64,000 nucleotides of DNA, from assembly GCF_021538895.1 (NCBI RefSeq), contig NZ_JADDRL010000049.1, positions 1 through 64,000 of the forward strand, given 5' to 3'. Under the pieces are notes generated by a model. The model saw nothing but the letters and a program-made list of their open reading frames with translations, ran no database searches and was not told where the DNA came from. The stretch is from Streptomyces olivochromogenes (GTDB lineage: Bacteria > Actinomycetota > Actinomycetes > Streptomycetales > Streptomycetaceae). Below are positions 16,454 through 25,261 of this stretch, in pieces. Position 1 is the first letter of the stretch, and every line of letters starts with the position of its first letter. The position numbers were made by a program, and so were the translations under genes.

Positions 16454-19400
16454 CTACGCCTTGCGCAGACGGAACGTGAGCGACAGGCCCTCGTCCGTGA
16501 ACGTCTCGCCGTAGCTGTCGTCCGCCTCGCCCTGGGCGAAGTCGGTCGCCAGGACCTCGTCGGCGATCAGCTCGGCGTGCTCGCCCAGCGCCGCGACGAC
16601 CGCCGGGTCCGTGGAGGTCCAGCGCAGCGCGATGCGGTCGGCCACGTCGAGGCCGCTGTTCTTGCGGGCCTCCTGGATCAGCCGGATCGCGTCGCGGGCG
16701 AGGCCCGCCTGGCGCAGCTCCTCCGTGATCTCCAGGTCGAGGGCGACCGTGGCACCGGAGTCGGACGCCACCGACCACCCCTCGCGCGGGGTCTCCGTGA
16801 TGATCACCTCGTCCGGGGCGAGCGCGACCGTCTCGCCGTCGACCTCCACCGACGCCGTGCCCTCGCGCAGCGCCAGGGACAGCGCGGCCGCGTCGGCGGC
16901 GGAGATGGCCTTGGCCACGTCCTGGACCCGCTTGCCGAACCGCTTGCCCAGGGCGCGGAAGTTCGCCTTGGCGGTGGTGTCGACCAGGGAACCGCCGACC
17001 TCGGACAGCGAGGCCAGGGAGCTGACGTTCAGCTCCTCGGTGATCTGCGCGTGCAGCTCGCGGTCGAGGGACTCGAAGCCCGCGACCGCCACCAGGGCGC
17101 GGGACAGCGGCTGGCGGGTCTTGACGCCAGACTCCGCGCGCGTGGCGCGGCCGAGCTCCACCAGGCGGCGGACCAGGACCATCTGCTTCGACAGCTCCGG
17201 GTCGATCGCCGACAGGTCCGCCTCGGGCCAGGACGCCAGGTGCACCGACTCCAGGGCGCCCGGGGCCACCGGCACCACCAGGTCCTGCCAGACCTGCTCG
17301 GTGATGAACGGGGTCAGCGGGGCCATCAGCTTGGTGACCGTCTCGACGACCTCGTGCAGGGTGCGCAGCGCGGCCTTGTCGCCCTGCCAGAAGCGGCGGC
17401 GCGAGCGGCGGACGTACCAGTTCGACAGGTCGTCGACGAACGCCGACAGCAGCTTGCCGGCGCGCTGGGTGTCGTACGCCTCCAGCGCCTGCGTCACCTG
17501 GTCGGTGAGCGCGTGCAGTTCGGAAAGGAGCCAGCGGTCGAGAACGGGTCGCTCGGCCGGGGCCGGGTCGGCCGCGGACGGGGCCCAGTTCGACGTGCGC
17601 GCGTACAGGGCCTGGAAGGCGACCGTGTTCCAGTAGGTGAGGAGCGTCTTGCGGACGACCTCCTGGATGGTGCCGTGGCCGACGCGCCGCGCCGCCCACG
17701 GGGAGCCGCCGGCCGCCATGAACCAGCGCACCGCGTCGGCGCCGTGCTGGTCCATGAGCGGGATCGGCTGCAGGATGTTGCCCAGGTGCTTGGACATCTT
17801 GCGGCCGTCCTCGGCGAGGATGTGGCCGAGGCACACGACGTTCTCGTACGACGACTTGTCGAAGACCAGCGTGCCGACGGCCATCAGCGTGTAGAACCAG
17901 CCGCGGGTCTGGTCGATCGCCTCGGAGATGAACTGCGCCGGGTACCGGCTCTCGAACAGCTCCTTGTTCTTGTACGGGTAGCCCCACTGCGCGAACGGCA
18001 TCGAACCCGAGTCGTACCAGGCGTCGATGACCTCCGGCACGCGCGTGGCCGCCTTCCCGCAGCCGTCGTGACGGCAGGCGAAGGTGACGTCGTCGATGTA
18101 CGGGCGGTGCGGGTCGAGGGCGGACTGGTCGGTTCCGGTCAGCTCGGACAGCTCCGCGCGGGAGCCGACGACCGTGAGGTGGTCGTCCTCGCAGCGCCAG
18201 ATCGGCAGCGGGGTGCCCCAGTAGCGGTTGCGGGACAGCGCCCAGTCGATGTTGTTGTTGAGCCAGTCGCCGAAGCGGCCGTGCTTGACCGTCTCCGGGA
18301 ACCAGTTGGTCTTCTCGTTCTCTTCGAGGAGGCGGTCCTTGACGGCCGTCGTGCGGATGTACCAGGACGGCTGCGCGTAGTAGAGCAGCGCGGTGTGGCA
18401 GCGCCAGCAGTGCGGGTAGCTGTGCTCGTACGGCAGGTGCTTGAAGAGCCGGCCGCGCTGTTGGAGGTCCTCGGTGAGCTTTTCGTCCGCCTTCTTGAAG
18501 AAGACGCCGCCGACCAGCGGGACGTCCTCCTCGAAGGTGCCGTCCGGGCGGACCGGGTTGACCACCGGCAGACCGTACGCGCGGCAGACCTTGAGGTCGT
18601 CCTCACCGAAGGCCGGGGACTGGTGGACCAGACCCGTACCGTCCTCGGTGGTGACGTAGTCGGCGTTCACCACGTAGTGGGCGGGCTCGGGGAACTCCAC
18701 GAGCTCGAACGGACGTTGATACGTCCAGCGCTCCATCTCGGCGCCGGTGAAGCTCTGGCCGGTGCGCTCCCAGCCCTCGCCGAGCGCCTTCTCGACCAGC
18801 GGCTCGGCGACGACGAGCTTCTCCTCGCCGTCGGTCGCGACGACGTAGGTGACCTCCGGGTGCGCGGCCACCGCCGTGTTGGAGACCAGGGTCCAGGGGG
18901 TCGTCGTCCACACCAGGAGCGCGGCCTCGCCGGCGAGCGGACCGGAGGTGAGCGGGAAACGGACGTACACGGACGGGTCGACGACCGTCTCATAGCCCTG
19001 CGCCAGCTCGTGGTCCGACAGGCCGGTGCCGCAGCGCGGGCACCAGGGGGCGACGCGGTGGTCCTGGACCAGCAGGCCCTTGTCGAAGATCTCCTTCAGC
19101 GACCACCAGACCGACTCGATGTACTCGGGGTCCATCGTGACGTAGGCGTCGTCGAGGTCGACCCAGTAGCCCATGCGGGTCGTCAGGGCGGCGAAGGCGT
19201 CGGTGTGGCGGAGCACGGACTCACGGCACTTGGCGTTGAACTCGGCGATGCCGTACGCCTCGATGTCCTGCTTGCCGGAGAAGCCGAGCTCCTTCTCGAC
19301 CGCGAGTTCCACCGGCAGGCCGTGGCAGTCCCAGCCGGCCTTGCGGGCCACGTGGTAGCCGCGCATGGTGCGGAAGCGGGGGAAGACGTCCTTGAAGACG

Positions 19401-19597
19401 CGCGCCTCGATGTGGTGGGCGCCGGGCATGCCGTTGGCGGTGGGCGGGCCCTCGTAGAACACCCACTCCGGGCGGCCCTCGGACTGCTCCAGGCTCTTGG
19501 CGAAGATCTTCTGCTCGCGCCAGAAGTCGAGCACGGCGTGCTCGAGCGCGGGCAGGTCGACCTGGGCGGGTACCTGGCGATACGTCGGCGCTGTCAT
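16454..19597 (-). CDS. ileS: Isoleucyl-tRNA synthetase (IleRS2 type, altered HIGH motif)
   Basis: Charges tRNA-Ile with isoleucine in the cytoplasm. The 1047 residues match the eukaryote-like (type 2) bacterial IleRS. The class I signature HxGH is replaced by G-A-H-H (residues 59-62, context NGMPGAHHIEAR). The second signature KMSK is intact at about 600-603. The editing domain and tRNA-binding C-terminal domain are present (WYDSGSMPFAQWGYP, LSNWYVRRSRRRFW). Type 2 enzymes are known to be naturally resistant to mupirocin, and the GxHH form is reported as hyper-resistant. It is expressed behind a T-box leader. Confidence 0.97.
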   Translation of the reverse strand: MTAPTYRQVPAQVDLPALEHAVLDFWREQKIFAKSLEQSEGRPEWVFYEGPPTANGMPGAHHIEARVFKDVFPRFRTMRGYHVARKAGWDCHGLPVELAVEKELGFSGKQDIEAYGIAEFNAKCRESVLRHTDAFAALTTRMGYWVDLDDAYVTMDPEYIESVWWSLKEIFDKGLLVQDHRVAPWCPRCGTGLSDHELAQGYETVVDPSVYVRFPLTSGPLAGEAALLVWTTTPWTLVSNTAVAAHPEVTYVVATDGEEKLVVAEPLVEKALGEGWERTGQSFTGAEMERWTYQRPFELVEFPEPAHYVVNADYVTTEDGTGLVHQSPAFGEDDLKVCRAYGLPVVNPVRPDGTFEEDVPLVGGVFFKKADEKLTEDLQQRGRLFKHLPYEHSYPHCWRCHTALLYYAQPSWYIRTTAVKDRLLEENEKTNWFPETVKHGRFGDWLNNNIDWALSRNRYWGTPLPIWRCEDDHLTVVGSRAELSELTGTDQSALDPHRPYIDDVTFACRHDGCGKAATRVPEVIDAWYDSGSMPFAQWGYPYKNKELFESRYPAQFISEAIDQTRGWFYTLMAVGTLVFDKSSYENVVCLGHILAEDGRKMSKHLGNILQPIPLMDQHGADAVRWFMAAGGSPWAARRVGHGTIQEVVRKTLLTYWNTVAFQALYARTSNWAPSAADPAPAERPVLDRWLLSELHALTDQVTQALEAYDTQRAGKLLSAFVDDLSNWYVRRSRRRFWQGDKAALRTLHEVVETVTKLMAPLTPFITEQVWQDLVVPVAPGALESVHLASWPEADLSAIDPELSKQMVLVRRLVELGRATRAESGVKTRQPLSRALVAVAGFESLDRELHAQITEELNVSSLASLSEVGGSLVDTTAKANFRALGKRFGKRVQDVAKAISAADAAALSLALREGTASVEVDGETVALAPDEVIITETPREGWSVASDSGATVALDLEITEELRQAGLARDAIRLIQEARKNSGLDVADRIALRWTSTDPAVVAALGEHAELIADEVLATDFAQGEADDSYGETFTDEGLSLTFRLRKA

Positions 19598-19905
19598 CTG
19601 CGAGCTTCCTCCAACGGACTTTCTGCCTTCCGTCGGAGGGACGAGAGCCGTATGTGCTACGTACGCCGTGTGCGGCGCGCTCCCGCGGTACCACCCTCCT
19701 TGGCCCGCCGTACGCCGTACGCGCCGGTGAGCCCCCTCATTGGGGTCGCGAAGCCGGTTCTACCGGCCCCCGGGCCTTCCCTGGGGCTTTCTTCCGGCGG
19801 CTCCGGGGTGATCTTCACGTCGCGCTCGCCCCCGGGCTTCCACCGTCCCCGGGTCGCTCTGGGCTGCGTACGCCGCTACTCGTCCCCATCCACGCTTTTC
19901 GCTCC
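19598..19905 (-). promoter_or_regulatory. T-box leader of ileS (translational type)
   Basis: The conserved T-box GGAGGGTGGTACCGCGGGA reads on the minus strand at 19698-19681. A stem I region lies upstream and contains GAAGATCACC, with a candidate ATC (Ile) specifier codon at 19812-19810. The ribosome site GGAGG (19612-19608) sits inside a hairpin in which CCUCCGACGG (19639-19630) pairs fully with CCGUUGGAGG (19617-19608), one G-U included. This is the layout of a sequestrator in actinobacterial T-boxes. Uncharged tRNA-Ile should free the site. Confidence 0.85.
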
Positions 19906-19909
19906 GCCC

Positions 19910-19915
19910 AGTGTA
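19910..19915 (-). promoter_or_regulatory. Candidate -10 box of the ileS T-box transcript
   Basis: TACACT on the minus strand is a good -10 hexamer and would start the transcript near 19903, just before the stem I sequence. No convincing -35 is seen. Confidence 0.4.
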
Positions 19916-20201
19916 CGGCGCACCGGGGACAGCGGCCGACCGGATTTCCGGGTGCGGGTGCCGGGGAGCCCGGCTGGTGGCAGGATGCCCCAAATGGCGA
20001 GGTACGCGTGTTCGGATCCTGGGATGCCGGGCTCGGCGGATTACCCGGCGGGGAGCTGGGCACAACGGATGCAGGCTTGCGGAGCGACATGCGCGAGCCG
20101 GGCGAATCGGGCGGTGCGTCCCGTTGCCGCGGGACTCAAGTCGATTTATCGTCCCAGCACGATTCGCGTGCAAGATCACAATATGTGAAGGGGCCGCGGC
20201 C
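19916..20201. other. Divergent gap between ileS leader and the DksA-like gene
   Basis: About 285 bases with no supportable gene. It presumably contains the promoters of both directions. An AT-richer patch near 20143-20190 (GATTTATCG, ATCACAATATG) probably belongs to the promoter and leader of the downstream gene. Confidence 0.4.
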
Positions 20202-21287
20202 ATGGTGGCGAAAAAGACCGCCGTACAGCAGTCGGCGTCCAGCGGGGCCAGGGCCACGGCGGCCTCCGGCGGTGCGGATGCCCCCGGCGGTGCGGTCAAG
20301 GACGTAGGGGGGAAGAAGAGCACGGCCCGGTCGAGCGGGAAGAAGAACGCCCGGGCGGAGGGCGCCGGTGGGGAGAGCGCGGCCAAGGGGGACGGCGTCG
20401 CCAGGAAGGCCGCCGTGAGGAAGCCGGACGCCGGCAGGAAGCCGGTGGCCGAGAAGAAGTCCGCCGCCGGGAAGGCGGCAGGGAAGACCGTCGCCGCGGC
20501 CACGGCCGCGAAGAGAACCGCGGCGAAGGAGACGGTCGCCAAGGGGAAGGCGGCCGAGGAGACGGTGGCTGACGAGACGGTCGCCGAGGTGACGGCGGCG
20601 AGCCAGGAGGCCGCCGACCGGAAGGCCGCCCCCAAGAACGCGAAGAGCACCAAGAGCACCAAGAGCGCGAAGAACGCCAAGAACGCGAAGAAGACGGATG
20701 CCGAGGAGGTCGCCTCAGGCGACGGCACCCCCAAGGGCGCGAGCAGGAAGAGCACGGCCAAGAAAGCGGGCGCGGCGCGGGCCGCGAAGCAGACGGGAGC
20801 CACGACGGTGGTTGCGAAGAAGACTCCTGGCACGGCCACGGCGGCGAAGACCGCCGTCCCCAAGGCACGGGTCGCCGCGGCGGCGGAGCCCGGCGAGCTC
20901 GCGGTGCGCCCGGGCGAGGACCCGTGGACCCCCGAGGAGGTCGAGGAGGCGCGCTCCGAGCTGCTGTCCGAGGGGGCGCGGCTGCGCGCCGAGATCACGT
21001 CCTCCGAGGAGTCCATCGCCGGCCTGATGCGGGACTCCGGGGACGGTGCCGGGGACGACCAGGCGGACACCGGCACGAAGAACATCACCCGCGAGCACGA
21101 GATGGCGCTGGCCGCCAACGCGCGCGAGATGCTCGTCCAGACCGAGCGCGCCCTGAAGCGGCTGGACGCGGGCACGTACGGCCTGTGCGAGATCTGCGGC
21201 AACGCCATCGGCAAGGCCCGTATGCAGGCCTTCCCGAGGGCCACCTTGTGCGTCGAGTGCAAGCAGAAGCAGGAACGTCGCTCCTGA
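20202..21287 (+). CDS. DksA/TraR-family zinc-finger protein with long Lys/Ala-rich N-terminus
   Basis: The C-terminal 120 residues form a DksA/TraR-type coiled coil and a four-cysteine zinc finger (C329, C332, C350, C353; YGLCEICGNAIG and TLCVECKQKQ). The family binds the RNA polymerase secondary channel. The first ~240 of 361 residues are almost wholly Lys, Ala, Thr, Glu and Gly, like histone H1 or actinobacterial nucleoid proteins. They contain short repeats such as AKSTKSTKSAKNAKNAKK. ATG at 20202 is chosen; GTG at 20205 is an alternative. The tail suggests nucleic-acid binding, which is inference. It lies upstream of lspA. Confidence 0.88.
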   Translation: MVAKKTAVQQSASSGARATAASGGADAPGGAVKDVGGKKSTARSSGKKNARAEGAGGESAAKGDGVARKAAVRKPDAGRKPVAEKKSAAGKAAGKTVAAATAAKRTAAKETVAKGKAAEETVADETVAEVTAASQEAADRKAAPKNAKSTKSTKSAKNAKNAKKTDAEEVASGDGTPKGASRKSTAKKAGAARAAKQTGATTVVAKKTPGTATAAKTAVPKARVAAAAEPGELAVRPGEDPWTPEEVEEARSELLSEGARLRAEITSSEESIAGLMRDSGDGAGDDQADTGTKNITREHEMALAANAREMLVQTERALKRLDAGTYGLCEICGNAIGKARMQAFPRATLCVECKQKQERRS

Positions 21288-21354
21288 GCAGGTGGGTCGT
21301 CCGGGGCGTGCCGTACGCTCGTCCTCAGTCAGGCACCTAGGTTGAGGGACTCAC

Positions 21355-21981
21355 GTGACAGAGGCGGAGCGCATCATCGGTACGCCGGACACTCCGGAGG
21401 ACAGCGGCGAGCAGCCGACGGCGGCCGGGGCGGCCTCCGTGTCCGGTGCGGCGACCGGCGCGGACGAGCGGGAGAGCGCGGCCGAGCGGCCCCGGGGTAG
21501 GCGCCGGATCGTGGTGCTGTTCGCGGTGGCGGCCTTCGCGTACGCCCTCGACCTGATCAGCAAGATGGTCGTGGTCGCGAAGCTGGAGCACCACGCGCCG
21601 ATCAAGGTCGTGGACGGCTGGCTGGAGCTCAACGCCATCCGCAACCCGGGGGCGGCCTTCGGCTTCGGCGAGGCCTTCACGGTCATCTTCACGGTGATCG
21701 CGGCGGCCGTGATCGTGGTGATCATCCGCCTGGCCCGCAAGCTGTACAGCCTGCCCTGGGCGATCGCGCTCGGCCTGCTGCTCGGCGGGGCGATCGGCAA
21801 CCTCACCGACCGGATCTTCCGTACGCCGGGGCTCTTCGAGGGCCAGGTCGTGGACTTCATCGCGCCCAAGGGCTTCGCGGTCTTCAACCTCGCCGACTCG
21901 GCGATCGTCTGCGGCGGCATCCTGATCGTGCTGCTGTCGTTCCGCGGGCTCGACCCGGACGGGACCGTCCACAAGGACTGA
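21355..21981 (+). CDS. lspA: Lipoprotein signal peptidase (signal peptidase II)
   Basis: Membrane aspartyl protease that cleaves prolipoprotein signal peptides after Lgt has added diacylglycerol (lgt is at the right end of this window). GTG at 21355 gives 208 residues, with a cytoplasmic N-terminal extension of about 50 residues, then four membrane segments. Catalytic Asp residues lie in GGAIGNLTDRIF and FNLADSAIVCGG, and the NPGAAFGF motif is present. The gene pair lspA-rluD is widely conserved. Confidence 0.95.
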   Translation: MTEAERIIGTPDTPEDSGEQPTAAGAASVSGAATGADERESAAERPRGRRRIVVLFAVAAFAYALDLISKMVVVAKLEHHAPIKVVDGWLELNAIRNPGAAFGFGEAFTVIFTVIAAAVIVVIIRLARKLYSLPWAIALGLLLGGAIGNLTDRIFRTPGLFEGQVVDFIAPKGFAVFNLADSAIVCGGILIVLLSFRGLDPDGTVHKD

Positions 21982-22073
21982 GGCGTCCGACAAGGACCGA
22001 ACCGTCCCCCAGGGGCTGAGGGGACGGAGGGCGCGTTGACGGTCCTGTCGGACCCGTCCGGCATACTCGTCGG

Positions 22074-23018
22074 GTGAGCACGATTCCCGAGATCCGTACC
22101 CTGCCCGTACCCGACGGCCTGGAGGGCGAGCGCGTCGACGCCGCCATCTCCCGCATGTTCGGCTTCTCCCGTACTAAGGCGGCGGAGCTGGCCGCCGCGG
22201 GCAAGGTGCAGGTCGACGGCGCCGTGGTCGGCAAGTCCGAGCGGGTCCGCGGCGGGGCCTGGCTGGAGGTCGAGATGCCGCAGGCGCCCGCTCCGGTGCA
22301 GGTGGTGGCCGAGCCGGTCGAGGGCATGGAGATCGTGCACGACGACGATGACGTGGTCGTGATCGTCAAGCCGGTCGGCGTGGCCGCGCACCCGTCGCCG
22401 GGCTGGAGCGGCCCGACCGTGATCGGCGGCCTGGCCGCCGCCGGCTACCGGATCTCGACCTCGGGCGCCGCCGAGCGCCAGGGCATCGTGCACCGCCTCG
22501 ACGTCGGCACGTCGGGCCTGATGGTGGTCGCCAAGTCCGAGTACGCGTACACCTCGCTCAAGCGCCAGTTCAAGGAGCGCACGGTCGACAAGCGCTACCA
22601 CACGCTCGTCCAGGGCCACCCCGACCCGACCAGCGGCACCATCGACGCCCCCATCGGCCGCCACCCCAACCACGACTACAAGTGGGCGGTCACGGCCGAG
22701 GGCAAGCCCTCGGTGACCCACTACGACCTCATCGAGGCCTTCCGCGCCGCCTCCCTGCTCGACGTGAAGCTGGAGACGGGCCGCACCCACCAGATCCGCG
22801 TCCACATGTCCGCCCACCGCCACCCGTGCGTGGGCGACCTGACCTACGGCGCCGACCCGACGCTCGCCAAGCGGCTGCGCCTGACCCGCCAGTGGCTGCA
22901 CGCCGTCCGGCTCGGCTTCGAGCACCCCGGGGACGGGCAGTGGGTCGAGTTCGCGTGCGACTACCCCGAGGACCTGCAGCAGGCGCTGGAACAGGTCCGC
23001 GAGGAGACCTGGGCATGA
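22074..23018 (+). CDS. rluD: RluA-family 23S rRNA pseudouridine synthase (RluD-like)
   Basis: Makes pseudouridine in large-subunit rRNA. The 314 residues start with an S4 RNA-binding domain (about 17-65), followed by the catalytic domain with GIVHRLDVGTSGLMVVAK, where D143 is the catalytic Asp, and the C-terminal GRTHQIRVHM. GTG at 22074. The stop overlaps the following GNAT gene by 4 bases. Which uridines it modifies cannot be read from sequence alone. Confidence 0.92.
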   Translation: MSTIPEIRTLPVPDGLEGERVDAAISRMFGFSRTKAAELAAAGKVQVDGAVVGKSERVRGGAWLEVEMPQAPAPVQVVAEPVEGMEIVHDDDDVVVIVKPVGVAAHPSPGWSGPTVIGGLAAAGYRISTSGAAERQGIVHRLDVGTSGLMVVAKSEYAYTSLKRQFKERTVDKRYHTLVQGHPDPTSGTIDAPIGRHPNHDYKWAVTAEGKPSVTHYDLIEAFRAASLLDVKLETGRTHQIRVHMSAHRHPCVGDLTYGADPTLAKRLRLTRQWLHAVRLGFEHPGDGQWVEFACDYPEDLQQALEQVREETWA

Positions 23019-23482
23019 GCGCCGGGTACACGGTCCGGATCGTCGACGACCTGACCGACCGCGAGGCGTGCTTCGCGGTGCGCAAGGAGGTCTTCGTCGT
23101 CGAGCAGAACGTCCCCGAGGACATCGAGTACGACGAGTACGACGCGGTCGCGGTACACGTGCTGGCCGTCCGGGAGGACGGCGTACCGCTCGGCACCGGG
23201 CGGCTGCTGTACGGCGAGGAGGCCGCCGCCAGGACCGGCGGCGGCCCTTCCCTGGGCGCCCTGGGGCGGCTCGCCGTCACCCGGGAGGCACGCGGACTGG
23301 GCGTCGGCGTCGCCCTGGTGCGGGCCATCGAGGAGGCGGCCCGCGCGCGCGGACTGACGACGGTCGACCTCCACGCCCAGACGCAGGCCCTGGGTTTCTA
23401 CGAGCGACTCGGCTACGAGGCGTACGGCCCGGAGTACCCGGAGGCGGGGATCCCGCACCGGGCGATGCGCCGCGCCCTGTAG
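23015..23482 (+). CDS. GNAT-family N-acetyltransferase (ElaA-like)
   Basis: ATG at 23015 overlaps the rluD stop (ATGA), giving 155 residues. The acetyl-CoA site is seen as LAVTREARGLGVGVALV, and the C-terminal LHAQTQALGFYERLGYEAYG is a typical GNAT ending. The N-terminal AVRKEVFVVEQNVPEDIE resembles the ElaA/predicted acyltransferase branch. The substrate is unknown. Confidence 0.88.
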   Translation: MSAGYTVRIVDDLTDREACFAVRKEVFVVEQNVPEDIEYDEYDAVAVHVLAVREDGVPLGTGRLLYGEEAAARTGGGPSLGALGRLAVTREARGLGVGVALVRAIEEAARARGLTTVDLHAQTQALGFYERLGYEAYGPEYPEAGIPHRAMRRAL

Positions 23483-23568
23483 CGGCGGCGCCGAAAGGGC
23501 CGGTCAGAAGGGTCGCGTGGCAGGCTTGAGGCCTGCTGTGTGACCCGTCGACTCCCGGAGCGCCCGCC

Positions 23569-25155
23569 GTGGATCAGCTGGCCCTGTTGTTCGTGTTGCT
23601 GCTCGGGGCCCTGATCAGCGTGCCGGTGGGGGACCGGTTCGGACTGCCCGCGCCGGTGCTGATGACGCTGTTCGGGATCGTTCTCGCGGTGCTCGACTTC
23701 GTGCCGAACGTGAACATCCCGCCGGAGCTGATCCTGCCCACGCTGCTTCCGCCGTTGCTCTACGCGGCGGTGCGGCGCACCTCCTGGCGCCAGTTCGCCG
23801 CGAACAAACGGCCGATCTTCCTGCTGGCCGTGGCCCTGGTGTTCGTCACCACGATCTGCGTGGCGGCCGTCGCCCACGCGATCGTGCCGGGGCTGCCGGT
23901 CGCCGCCGCCGTGGCGCTGGGCGCGCTGGTCGCCCCGCCCGACCCCGTCGCCGCCACGGCCGTCGCCGGGCAGCTCGGGCTGCCGCGCCGGCTGGTGTCG
24001 ATCCTGGAGGGCGAGGGGCTGTTCAACGACGTCACGGCGATCGTGCTCTACCACGTGGCGATCGCCGTCGTCGTCAGCGGCTCGTTCTCGCCCTGGCAGG
24101 CCGGACTGGACCTGGTGCTGTCCGCGGTGGTCGCGCTCGCCGTGGGGCTCGCCCTCGGCTGGGGCGCGAACAAGCTGCTGGACCTGCTGGACGACGCGAC
24201 CCTCCAGATCGGCCTGACCCTGCTGGTGCCGTACGTGTCGTACGTGATCTCGGAGGAGCTGCACGGGTCCGGGGTGCTCGCCGTGCTCACCACCGCGCTG
24301 TTCCTCGCCGAGTACGCCCTCGACGCCGACGACGTGATGACCCGGCTCGCCGGGCACGCCTTCTGGGACATCGTCGACACGCTGGTCACCGGCGTGGCGT
24401 TCGGGCTGATCGGGCTCGAACTGCACAACGCGATCCGGACGGCCTCCGGGCGCTGGCCCGACCTGCTCGGCTGGGCGGCCACGATCGTCGTCGTGGTGCT
24501 GCTCGTACGGCTGGTGTACCTGCTCCCCGCCACCTGGCTGACCAAGCGGCTGCACGCCCGGCGGGACCACGACGAGGACATCCCGATGAGCTGGCGGGAG
24601 ACCGTCGTCATGTGGTGGGCGGGGATGCGCGGGGTGGCCTCGGTGGCGCTGGCGCTGGCCATTCCGCTGCGGACCGAGGACGGGTCGCCCTTCCCGGACC
24701 GCGACGAGATCGTGTTCATCGCGTTCGGGGTGATCATGTCGACGCTGGTGCTCCAGGGGCTGACCCTGCCGTGGCTGGTGAAGCGGCTGCGGGTACGGGC
24801 CGACACCGAGCGGGAGAAGGAGTTCGAGAAGGAGCTGGCGGTGCGGGCGGCGAAGGCGGCGCGGGGGAGGCTGACGGAGATCGAGGAGGTCGAGGAACTG
24901 CCGGAGGAGCTGTCAGAGCAGATGCACCGGCGGGCCTTCGACATCGGCCTGCGGATCAGCCCGGACCTGGGCGAGGAGGAGCGGCGGGAGGCCCACCAGC
25001 AGCGCGTGCGGCGGCTGAGGCGGGTACGGCAGATCCAGAACGAGATGCTGAGCGCGGCGCGGCACGAGGTGCTGGCGGCGCGGAGCGAGCCGGGGGCGGA
25101 TCCGGAGATCGTGGACCGGGTGCTGCGGCATCTGGACGTACGCAGCCTGAAGTGA
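23569..25155 (+). CDS. Na+/H+ antiporter, CPA1/NhaP type
   Basis: GTG at 23569 starts a 528-residue protein with about twelve membrane segments. The ion-binding segment ALVAPPDPVAATAVAG and the following EGEGLFNDVTAIVLY match the cation/proton antiporter (Na+/H+ exchanger) family. The segment VMWWAGMRGVASVALALAIP is also typical. The last ~110 residues are charged and cytoplasmic, probably regulatory. Na+/H+ exchange is family inference. Confidence 0.9.
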   Translation: MDQLALLFVLLLGALISVPVGDRFGLPAPVLMTLFGIVLAVLDFVPNVNIPPELILPTLLPPLLYAAVRRTSWRQFAANKRPIFLLAVALVFVTTICVAAVAHAIVPGLPVAAAVALGALVAPPDPVAATAVAGQLGLPRRLVSILEGEGLFNDVTAIVLYHVAIAVVVSGSFSPWQAGLDLVLSAVVALAVGLALGWGANKLLDLLDDATLQIGLTLLVPYVSYVISEELHGSGVLAVLTTALFLAEYALDADDVMTRLAGHAFWDIVDTLVTGVAFGLIGLELHNAIRTASGRWPDLLGWAATIVVVVLLVRLVYLLPATWLTKRLHARRDHDEDIPMSWRETVVMWWAGMRGVASVALALAIPLRTEDGSPFPDRDEIVFIAFGVIMSTLVLQGLTLPWLVKRLRVRADTEREKEFEKELAVRAAKAARGRLTEIEEVEELPEELSEQMHRRAFDIGLRISPDLGEEERREAHQQRVRRLRRVRQIQNEMLSAARHEVLAARSEPGADPEIVDRVLRHLDVRSLK

Positions 25156-25261
25156 GCTCGGGTGATCTCCGCCGTGACCCTGCGGGGCGGCAGTCATATG
25201 AACACATGGCGGTTGTGGATATCCGCAGGCCCGGTCCGCGTTCCGCTCGTACTCTCGGATC

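Noticed and set aside
16577..20188. A 1203-codon open frame on the plus strand
   Set aside because: It is antisense to ileS, which has full family motifs. The product is Arg/Gly/Leu/Val-rich shadow sequence typical of high-GC DNA.
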